Shown here piece after piece: positions 38,263 through 44,254 of a DNA stretch of 64,000 nucleotides. Each line of letters starts with the position of its first letter. The first letter of the stretch is position 1. A model generated the notes under the pieces. That model saw only the letters and a list, made by a program, of their open reading frames with translations, did no database searches and was not told the DNA's origin. Location: NCBI GenBank assembly GCA_045601805.1, contig JAZSAJ010000025.1, positions 25,689 to 89,688 of the forward strand, given 5' to 3'. This stretch comes from SIG607 sp045601805 (GTDB lineage: Bacteria > Bacillota > Clostridia > Oscillospirales > Acutalibacteraceae). Position numbers and translations under genes: made by a program.

Positions 38263-39522
38263 GTGAGCACACCGTTGGCAGACCGATTGCGCCCAAGTTC
38301 TATTTTGGAAGTTGCCGGGCAAAAACATTTGCTTGGTGAAGGCAAGATTTTAAGAAAAATAATTGAATCGGGCAAAATTCCCAATATGATTTTTTACGGC
38401 CCTTCGGGTGTTGGCAAAACCACCGTTGCAAACATTATTGCAAAACAGCAAAACAAAAAACTTTTTTATTTAAACGCCACCGTTTGTTCTACACAGGACA
38501 TTAAAGATATTATAAATTCACTTGACACCATTGAATGTGTTGGCGGTGTTGTGCTATATTTAGATGAAATTCAGTATTTTAACAAAAAGCAACAGCAAAT
38601 TTTGCTTTCTTACATTGAAAACGGCGATATTACCCTTATTGCCTCTACCACCGAAAACCCGTTTTTTTATGTTTACAACGCAATACTTTCGCGCGCAAGT
38701 GTTTTTGAATTTAAACCGCTTGATTATACCGATATTAAAGAACTTTTATTACGCGCGGTAGCGGTTGTATCGGAAGAAGACGGAAAGGAATACAGCATTA
38801 CCGAAAACGCTTTGCTTCGCCTTTCAAAAAGTGCGGCGGGCGATGTTCGCAAGGCAATAAATATGCTTGAACTTTGCTTAATTACAATGCAAAGCGGCGA
38901 CAAAACCGAAATTAGTGAAGAACTTGCCGAACAGGTTGTAGGCCACAGTGCTACTCGGTACGACCGCGACGGCGACGAGCACTACGATATTGTTTCGGCC
39001 TACCAAAAATCTATGCGCGGAAGCGACGCCGATGCGGCGGTTTATTATTTGGCAAGGTTACTTGCGGCAGGCGATTTACCAAGCGCGTGCAGACGGCTTA
39101 TGGTTTGCGCTTGTGAAGATGTTGGCCTTGCAAATCCGCAAATAATACCCATTGTTAAAAGCGCGGTGGATATTGCTATGAGCGTGGGGCTCCCCGAAGC
39201 GCGTATTCCTTTGGCCGACGCCGTTATTTTGGTTGCAAATTCGCCAAAATCTAATTCGGGCGAAGCGGCTATTGACAAAGCGATGGGCGAAATAGAACGG
39301 GGCGGTACCTACCCTGTGCCGCGCCATTTACAAAACAAACATTACGACGGCGAAGACGCGCTAATTAAAGGGCAACACTATTTATACCCCCACGAATATG
39401 AAAACGGTTATGTAAAACAACAATATTTGCCCGACGCCCTTAAAAACCGCAAGTATTATGTTCCTAAAGACAACAAAAACGAACAAAAATACAAAGAATA
39501 TTTAGAAAAAATAAAAAAATAG
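38263..39522 (+). CDS. rarA: Replication-associated recombination protein RarA (MgsA)
   Basis: 419 residues of the clamp-loader AAA+ class acting at stalled forks. PLADRLRPSSILEVAGQKHL start, YGPSGVGKTTVANIIAKQQN (Walker A, about 45-64), LYLDEIQYFNKKQQQILLSY (Walker B), SRASVFEFKPLD, and the C-terminal RYDRDGDEHYDIVSAYQKSM, RGSDADAAVYYLARLLAAGD, SCRRLMVCACEDVGLANPQI then HYLYPHEYENGYVKQQYLPD are diagnostic. The start is GTG with AGGAGGG 7 nt upstream. Confidence 0.96.
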   Translation: MSTPLADRLRPSSILEVAGQKHLLGEGKILRKIIESGKIPNMIFYGPSGVGKTTVANIIAKQQNKKLFYLNATVCSTQDIKDIINSLDTIECVGGVVLYLDEIQYFNKKQQQILLSYIENGDITLIASTTENPFFYVYNAILSRASVFEFKPLDYTDIKELLLRAVAVVSEEDGKEYSITENALLRLSKSAAGDVRKAINMLELCLITMQSGDKTEISEELAEQVVGHSATRYDRDGDEHYDIVSAYQKSMRGSDADAAVYYLARLLAAGDLPSACRRLMVCACEDVGLANPQIIPIVKSAVDIAMSVGLPEARIPLADAVILVANSPKSNSGEAAIDKAMGEIERGGTYPVPRHLQNKHYDGEDALIKGQHYLYPHEYENGYVKQQYLPDALKNRKYYVPKDNKNEQKYKEYLEKIKK

Positions 39523-39529
39523 AATAAAA

Positions 39530-39565
39530 ACAAATCACCGTCAAAAAATAATGACGGTGATTTTT
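39530..39565 (+). terminator. Hairpin ending rarA and covering the spoVAE ribosome site
   Basis: Arms AAATCACCGTCA (39532-39543) / TGACGGTGATTT (39552-39563), then T run. The GGTGA in the 3' arm is also the only ribosome-site-like sequence before the spoVAE ATG at 39566. Confidence 0.8.
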
Positions 39566-39925
39566 ATGTTAGAATATATAATAGCGTTTTTGGTTGGCGG
39601 AATTATTTGTGTTATTGGCCAACTTTTTATTGACCTTACAAAACTAACCCCTGCAAGAATTTTGGTGGGCTATGTTGTTGGCGGTGTAATTTTAAGCGCG
39701 GCAGGAATTTACGGACCGCTTGTTGATTTTGCCGGCTGCGGTGCAACGGTGGTGCTTTCGGGTTTTGGTCACCTAATGGCAACGGGAACAAAAAAAGCCG
39801 TTCTGCAGAACGGCTTAATTGGTGCATTAACAGGGCCTTTAACCGCCGCCGCTGCAGGAATAACCGCTGCAATAGTGGCAGGCGTTTTGGCAAGTTTTAT
39901 TTTTAAAGCAAAGGAAAAAACCTAA
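39566..39925 (+). CDS. spoVAE: Stage V sporulation protein AE
   Basis: 119 residues, four hydrophobic segments. LEYIIAFLVGGIICVIGQLF, IDLTKLTPARILVGYVVGGV, YGPLVDFAGCGATVVLSGF and GTKKAVLQNGLIGALTGPLT match SpoVAE(b), part of the spore-membrane channel for dipicolinic acid. Unusually it stands alone: no spoVAC or spoVAD is adjacent, whereas these three are normally in one operon. Its ribosome site is buried in the upstream terminator hairpin, so efficient translation may need a transcript starting inside that region. Confidence 0.9.
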   Translation: MLEYIIAFLVGGIICVIGQLFIDLTKLTPARILVGYVVGGVILSAAGIYGPLVDFAGCGATVVLSGFGHLMATGTKKAVLQNGLIGALTGPLTAAAAGITAAIVAGVLASFIFKAKEKT

Positions 39926-39928
39926 AAA

Positions 39929-40375
39929 TTACTGCTCTGGTTCTTCTTTTCGCCTTACAAGGTGGTGCACTTTGCCCAAGTTGGTGCGAAGTTCCAAAGT
40001 ATCGGTGGTAACGGAATAGTAAAGACGGGTGTTGCTTAAGGTTATTATTTTATCGGTCATATCAAACCTGCCCGAACGCGATTCATCGCCAACAACAAGT
40101 TTGTATTTGCCGCTACCGTCAAAAACATAATAGGAATCTTCGTAGGTTACGGTTTTATTATCATCGGTAATTTTTATAAGGTCCCAGTACCCAACAATAA
40201 GTGAATCGGAATAAATGCCGCGAGAATCAATGTCAACATCGGTTTCTTCTTTTTCGGGCAGTGTTACAACTAAATCGCCGTCTTTTGATTTTAAATAATC
40301 TTTTTCGCCACAGGCACAAAAGGTTATAAGCATTATAAAAATTAAAACAAGGCAAACCGCCCTTTTCATTACCAT
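39929..40375 (-). CDS. Small lipoprotein of unknown function
   Basis: 148 residues from ATG 40375; ATG 40369 (MKRAVCLVLIFIMLITFCAC) is equally possible, since GGAGG lies 4 nt and 10 nt before them respectively. Signal peptide with lipobox-like TFCAC, then a short acidic linker and a beta-rich domain (LIVGYWDLIKITDDNKTVTY, YYVFDGSGKYKLVVGDESRS then GRFDMTDKIITLSNTRLYYS). The W-x-L-I...G...Y pattern with GRFDMTDKIITL resembles lipocalin-like DUF folds, but no specific family is recognised. It converges on spoVAE with 3 bp between stops. Confidence 0.72.
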   Translation of the reverse strand: MVMKRAVCLVLIFIMLITFCACGEKDYLKSKDGDLVVTLPEKEETDVDIDSRGIYSDSLIVGYWDLIKITDDNKTVTYEDSYYVFDGSGKYKLVVGDESRSGRFDMTDKIITLSNTRLYYSVTTDTLELRTNLGKVHHLVRRKEEPEQ

Positions 40376-40438
40376 GACGCCTCCAAAATTAAGGTTTTTT
40401 TAATTATAACACAAAATCTTTAAGATTTCAAATATTGA

Positions 40439-40467
40439 TTGTAATTATTATGATTTTTTGGTATAAT
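40439..40467 (+). promoter_or_regulatory. Promoter of parAB
   Basis: TTGTAA (40439-40444) and TATAAT (40462-40467), 17 bp apart. Confidence 0.6.
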
Positions 40468-40498
40468 ACATTTAATAAGATTTTTCGGAGAGTGAAAA

Positions 40499-41263
40499 AT
40501 GGGGAAAATAATTTCTGTTGTAAACCAAAAGGGCGGTGTTGGCAAAACCACAACGGCGGTTAATTTGGCCGCAGGTGTTGGGCTTTTGGGTAAAAAGGTT
40601 TTGCTTATTGATGCCGACCCCCAAGGAAACACAACAAGCGGTTTTGGTATTAACAAAAAGGAAGTAACCTTTTCAAGTTATAATCTTTTGGTGGGCGGCG
40701 CTAAAGCCGAACAGGCGGTTATACATACAAAATTTAAAAATGTTGATATAATTCCCGCCAGCATGGACCTTGCTGCTGCCGAAATTGAACTGGCGAACAC
40801 CGAAAAACGCCACGAAAAACTAAAATTGGCTTTGGCGATTTTGCGCGAAGATTATGATTTTATTTTTATTGACTGTCCGCCGTCGCTTGGGCTTATAACA
40901 ATTAACTCGCTTTGCGCTTCTGATACCTTTATGGTGCCAATTCAGTGCGAATATTACGCAATGGAAGGGCTTTCGCAGCTTATTTCAACCGTAAGGCAAA
41001 TAAAACGCCTTTATAACGACAGTTTAGAACTTGAGGGTGTTGTGCTAACTATGTACGACGGAAGGTTAAACCTTACCCACCAGGTTGTAAACGAAATTAA
41101 AAAATATTTTGCGCTTAAACTTTATTCAACCCCAATTCCGCGCGGTGTAAGGTTAAGCGAAGCGCCAAGTTTTGGTATGCCAATTCAGTATTACGACAAA
41201 AGAAGCAAGGGCGCAGATGCGTACAACAAACTTGCAAAAGAATTTGTTAAGAGAAATAAGTAA
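40499..41263 (+). CDS. parA: Chromosome-partitioning ATPase ParA (Soj)
   Basis: 254 residues. Deviant Walker A VVNQKGGVGKTTTAVNLAAG (about 6-25), Walker A' LIDADPQGNTTSGFGI, Walker B FIFIDCPPSLGLITINSLCA, PIQCEYYAMEGLSQL and PRGVRLSEAPSFGMPIQYYD are all canonical. It works with ParB on the parS sites at 34.6 kb to separate origins, and in Bacillus also influences DnaA. GGAGAG precedes the ATG; parB follows 11 bp later. Confidence 0.97.
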   Translation: MGKIISVVNQKGGVGKTTTAVNLAAGVGLLGKKVLLIDADPQGNTTSGFGINKKEVTFSSYNLLVGGAKAEQAVIHTKFKNVDIIPASMDLAAAEIELANTEKRHEKLKLALAILREDYDFIFIDCPPSLGLITINSLCASDTFMVPIQCEYYAMEGLSQLISTVRQIKRLYNDSLELEGVVLTMYDGRLNLTHQVVNEIKKYFALKLYSTPIPRGVRLSEAPSFGMPIQYYDKRSKGADAYNKLAKEFVKRNK

Positions 41264-41274
41264 GGAGAAGAATT

Positions 41275-42114
41275 ATGGCTTTTAAAATAGGCGGTTTAGG
41301 AAAGGGGCTTGACGCTCTTTTAGACGAAAACGCAATGGACAGCAAGGGTGCGGTGGAACTAAACATTCGCGAAATTGAACCCAACGCTAACCAACCAAGA
41401 AAAGATTTTGACCAAGAAAGTTTAAATACACTTGCCGAAAGTATTGAAAAGCACGGCCTTTTGCAACCTATTGTTGTGCGCCCGAAATTAAACGGTGTTT
41501 ACGAAATTGTTGCAGGTGAAAGGCGTTGGCGCGCCTGCCGTATTGCAGGGCTTACCAAAGTGCCGGTAATTATAAAAGAACTTGGCGAACTTGCCGGCGC
41601 GGAAGTTGCTTTAATTGAAAACCTACAACGCGAAGACCTTAACGCTTACGAAGAAGCGCTTGGTTATAAAAACTTAATGGAAAGTTTTAACTTAACGCAA
41701 GAACAGGTTGCCGAAAAGGTTGGGAAATCAAGAACTGCGGTGGCAAACGCCGTTCGTTTACTTAATTTGCCCGAAGAAATTTTGTTTGCGCTTCGCGGGG
41801 GCGAAATTTCGGCAGGTCATGCAAGGGCGCTTCTTTCTGCAAAAGACCCTGCACAGCAAAAAACAATGTTTGCTTTGGCAAAAAGCGGCGCTTCGGTAAG
41901 AATGCTTGAAGGCCTTGCTAACAAAAAAGAAAAGGAACCAAAGAAAGAAACGGCGGAAAACCATTTTTATGCCGAGGTTTCGTTGTCTTTAAAACAGGCG
42001 CTTCACCGCAAGGTTAAAATAAAGTCAACCGGCAAACAAAAAGGCACAATTACCCTTGAATTTTACAGCGATAATGAACTTGCCGATTTTGCAAAGCGTT
42101 TAGCGGGTGAATAA
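41275..42114 (+). CDS. parB: Chromosome-partitioning protein ParB (Spo0J)
   Basis: 279 residues. IGGLGKGLDALLDENAMDSK start, IREIEPNANQPRKDFDQESL, SIEKHGLLQPIVVRPKLNGV, YEIVAGERRWRACRIAGLTK (CTP-binding region GERRWRA), IENLQREDLNAYEEALGYKN, HTH KVGKSRTAVANAVRLLNLPE then EISAGHARALLSAKDP, and a C-terminal dimer domain. ParB loads at parS and spreads as a CTP-dependent clamp. AAGGAGAAG precedes the ATG. Confidence 0.97.
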   Translation: MAFKIGGLGKGLDALLDENAMDSKGAVELNIREIEPNANQPRKDFDQESLNTLAESIEKHGLLQPIVVRPKLNGVYEIVAGERRWRACRIAGLTKVPVIIKELGELAGAEVALIENLQREDLNAYEEALGYKNLMESFNLTQEQVAEKVGKSRTAVANAVRLLNLPEEILFALRGGEISAGHARALLSAKDPAQQKTMFALAKSGASVRMLEGLANKKEKEPKKETAENHFYAEVSLSLKQALHRKVKIKSTGKQKGTITLEFYSDNELADFAKRLAGE

Positions 42115-42432
42115 ATGTTTAACCTTTTTAAAAAGAAACAAAACAAAACGGTTTTATCGCTAAACGGTCAAGAAGTAAAGTATGTAACACGCCGTGTGAC
42201 TGACCAAAACGGCGGTGTTAGCGAGAAAATTGTTGGCAAAAGCGGAAGAATAGCCCTGATAGACGGAGTAATTACAATTATGTGCGGTGAAACCGATGTG
42301 TTTAAGGGAAATGCCGACACAACCGACTGCTACACGCTTCTTTCGGGCAACGGAATTACCGTTTCGGGAATAAACACCTTAAACGGCGAAAAGCAAAGCT
42401 TTGTTGTTTATTATAAATACCACAGAAAGTGA
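42115..42432 (+). CDS. Small protein of unknown function in the parAB operon
   Basis: 105 residues starting directly at the parB stop. A short basic amphipathic head (MFNLFKKKQNK) could touch the membrane; the rest is beta-rich (TVLSLNGQEVKYVTRRVTDQ, IVGKSGRIALIDGVITIMCG, YTLLSGNGITVSGINTLNGE then FVVYYKYHRK). I do not recognise a family. The N-terminus is reminiscent of bactofilin membrane-targeting heads, but the bactofilin repeat pattern is absent. Strict linkage with parB suggests a role in chromosome organisation or segregation, or mere operon hitch-hiking. Confidence 0.75.
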   Translation: MFNLFKKKQNKTVLSLNGQEVKYVTRRVTDQNGGVSEKIVGKSGRIALIDGVITIMCGETDVFKGNADTTDCYTLLSGNGITVSGINTLNGEKQSFVVYYKYHRK

Positions 42433-42462
42433 AAAGATGGAACAGAAATGTTCCATCTTTTT
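42432..42462 (+). terminator. Terminator of the parAB operon
   Basis: Arms AAAAGATGGAACA / TGTTCCATCTTTT, shared with the convergent M23 gene. Confidence 0.85.
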
Positions 42463-43105
42463 AATTTAGCGGTAAAATTGTTGCCGGGTTAATTTGTTCG
42501 CCGTCTTTTAAAACTTCAATGTGCAAATGTTCTTCATCTGCACATTCGTTTGTTACAATACCGACTTCACCAAGTTTTTGCCCTGCTGTAACGCTGTCGC
42601 CCGTTTTTACGGTAATGCCTGTTAAACCGCAGTAACGCACAACAATTCCGTCGGCATGGTCAATAGACACAACCTTTCCAAGTTCGGTGTTTTCGTCTAC
42701 CGCCAAAACAACCCCGGAAAACACCGAATAAACCTCTTTGTTATCAAGCGGAACAATATCGGTGCCAAGGTGTATTCGCATATCGCCAAGCGTTAAAGAA
42801 AACTGCAAGGTTTCGTTTGACCACGGTTTTGCCGTTGCGCCATTATTTATTGGGGCAAGGTAATATTTTTCTTCGGTTTTGGTTTCGGCAGGTGCGGTTT
42901 CTTTAATTTCTTCTGTTTGCGGAACTTCCTTTATTTCGTTTTTGATTTCTTGCTTGGTTGGGTTGTTTTTTGGCGGGTCGTCAAGCCGTACTGCGTCGTA
43001 CGCGCTATACGCCGCAAAGCCAATGGCAACCATACAAAGCGCAAGTACCAAGTAAAAGCCGCTGCCGTTAAAAAATTTTGCGGTTTTTGATTTATAGTGT
43101 TTCAT
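42461..43105 (-). CDS. spoIIQ: M23 (LytM) peptidase domain protein, SpoIIQ-like
   Basis: 214 residues: a cytoplasmic basic head, one membrane helix (FYLVLALCMVAIGFAAYSAY), a Lys/Glu/Pro-rich linker (about 45-78) and a LytM domain. Metal-site residues are visible: His and Asp in MRIHLGTDIVP and the HxH of EEHLHIEV, so the fold keeps a catalytic-type Zn site, as in Clostridia SpoIIQ and unlike Bacillus. SpoIIQ sits in the forespore membrane and docks to SpoIIIAH. Single-helix topology and length agree; a general envelope M23 peptidase is the alternative. ATG 43105 follows GGAGGCG. Confidence 0.78.
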   Translation of the reverse strand: MKHYKSKTAKFFNGSGFYLVLALCMVAIGFAAYSAYDAVRLDDPPKNNPTKQEIKNEIKEVPQTEEIKETAPAETKTEEKYYLAPINNGATAKPWSNETLQFSLTLGDMRIHLGTDIVPLDNKEVYSVFSGVVLAVDENTELGKVVSIDHADGIVVRYCGLTGITVKTGDSVTAGQKLGEVGIVTNECADEEHLHIEVLKDGEQINPATILPLN

Positions 43106-43255
43106 TATTTTCGCCTCCATAAAAATTGTTGACGAAAATAAAATTTTTATACTTGTTAAAATTTGTTCAAATAAAATTCATAAAAGGGTGGTATATTAAA
43201 CTTGCAAAGGAAGTCCGCAATTTCCTTTGCAAATCTCCTCAAACCCCTTAAAAGA
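43106..43255. other. Gene-free interval upstream of the spoIIQ-like gene
   Basis: AT-rich, carries the ribosome site of the spoIIQ-like gene and presumably its promoter; a GTATA/AGTATA element lies near 43151-43155 on the minus strand, but no forespore sigma-factor promoter could be assigned with confidence. Confidence 0.4.
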
Positions 43256-43463
43256 AAAACCACTTCCTTATAGGAAGTGGTTTTTCAGTTATATTCGCCA
43301 AAAGGCGAGTTTTATTGCTCCGCAGTGTTATTTGGGCTTTGCCCAAGTGGTATTCGCTTCGCGAGTTTTAGAGGCGGATATAATACCACTAAAACTGCAG
43401 GTTTTAATATCACTTTGCCGTAAGGCAAAATATAACTGTGAGACTTGTCTCACAATATCACTC
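43256..43463. repeat. Interspersed hairpin repeat array, locus 3
   Basis: A run of short hairpins: CCACTTCC..GGAAGTGG, CGCC-AAAA-GGCG, GGGC-TTT-GCCC, CGC-TT-GCG, TTGCC-GTAA-GGCAA and GTGAGAC-TT-GTCTCAC. They are joined by a linker of the type AATATCACT, AATACCACT or AATATAACT, present in both orientations (AGTTATATT, AGTGGTATT). Related tracts occur at 5.34-5.42 and 20.32-20.38 kb. No coding potential is apparent. Confidence 0.75.
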
Positions 43464-43490
43464 AAAAAACCCTGCTTTCGCAGGGCTTTC
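43464..43490 (-). terminator. Terminator of the secreted unknown gene
   Basis: Arms CCCTGC / GCAGGG with TTTC loop and, on the minus strand, a T6 run. Confidence 0.75.
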
Positions 43491-43492
43491 TT

Positions 43493-44044
43493 TTATTCGT
43501 TTATTAAAATTTCGCAAGAGAGAAGTGTAAAACCAAAAACGCTGTTTTCGTTTTTCGCAAAGCGAGAAATTGCAATAAACGGTTGGTTTTCTTCGCCCTC
43601 GGCCACCGCGTTTGAATAAACCGTAATGGTTTCATCGGCGTGGATGTAAAATTCGGTTACCGTGTGGTTATATTTAGAAAAACCTTTTGGTATAATTTGG
43701 TATACACCGTTTGCGTTTAGCGGTTGTTTATCGCTGTCGGCCATTAAAAGAACATCAAGGCCGTACATATTGTTCACAAAATCGGCAATAACATGGTTTT
43801 TAAGCGTGCCGTTTTCGGCGTGCGGCAAAAGCGAAATTGTTGCCGCGTCAATTAACTTTGAAACGCTGTTAAAATCGTTGCCAAAGGCGAAGTTGTTGTT
43901 AAGCATTGTTTCAAAACGCGAAGCGGTAATTTTTTGTTCGTGAGTAACCGCTAAACCGCTTTCTTCACCTTGAACGGAAAGCGAAGCCATACCAGCACAA
44001 AGCAATAAAGATAACACCAATAAAACCGATATAATTTTTTTCAT
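43493..44044 (-). CDS. Secreted protein of unknown function
   Basis: 183 residues with a signal peptide (MKKIISVLLVLSLLLCAGMA, then SLSVQGEESG). The mature part contains EQKITASRFETMLNNNFAFG, FNSVSKLIDAATISLLPHAE and FVNNMYGLDVLLMADSDKQP, then YQIIPKGFSKYNHTVTEFYI and a C-terminal IAISRFAKNENSVFGFTLLS. It looks like a small alpha/beta domain; no family recognised. Its promoter has a good TATAAT (44074-44069) but poor -35, and three TTACA boxes at 11-bp steps lie just upstream, the arrangement of an OmpR/PhoB-type activated gene. GAGGTG precedes the ATG. Confidence 0.8.
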   Translation of the reverse strand: MKKIISVLLVLSLLLCAGMASLSVQGEESGLAVTHEQKITASRFETMLNNNFAFGNDFNSVSKLIDAATISLLPHAENGTLKNHVIADFVNNMYGLDVLLMADSDKQPLNANGVYQIIPKGFSKYNHTVTEFYIHADETITVYSNAVAEGEENQPFIAISRFAKNENSVFGFTLLSCEILINE

Positions 44045-44068
44045 ATAGCTTCACCTCTTTCTAATTAA

Positions 44069-44135
44069 ATTATATACAAAAAATATTCGCAATTCTACAT
44101 CAATTTGATTACAGTTTGATTACAAAGCGGTTACA
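44069..44135 (-). promoter_or_regulatory. Activator-type promoter: -10 box plus three 11-bp-spaced TTACA repeats
   Basis: ATTACA (44108-44113), ATTACA (44119-44124) and GTTACA (44130-44135) lie exactly 11 bp apart. The minus-strand -10 TATAAT is at 44074-44069 and the -35 position reads TAGAAT. The boxes are about 45-75 bp upstream of the predicted start, typical for PhoB/PhoP-class response regulators. Confidence 0.55.
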
Positions 44136-44189
44136 ACCCGAAAAATGTTAGTTATTAACAAAAAATAAGGGAAAAGTTTAAAATATATG

Positions 44190-44218
44190 TTGAATATAAC
44201 AAAAAAGTGTGCTATAAT
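44190..44218 (+). promoter_or_regulatory. Promoter of the EF-G paralogue
   Basis: TTGAAT (44190-44195) and TATAAT (44213-44218), 17 bp apart. Confidence 0.7.
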
Positions 44219-44254
44219 CTGCTTAAATGAAAACCTGTAAAGGAGCGCTATAAA

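Noticed and set aside
42115..42432. Bactofilin
   Set aside because: The MFNLFKKK head is suggestive and an M23 gene is adjacent, but the regular glycine/hydrophobic beta-helix repeat of bactofilins is missing.
43256..43463. CRISPR array
   Set aside because: The repeated linker is only 9 bp, occurs in both orientations, and the intervening pieces are self-complementary hairpins of unequal length; there are no cas genes.
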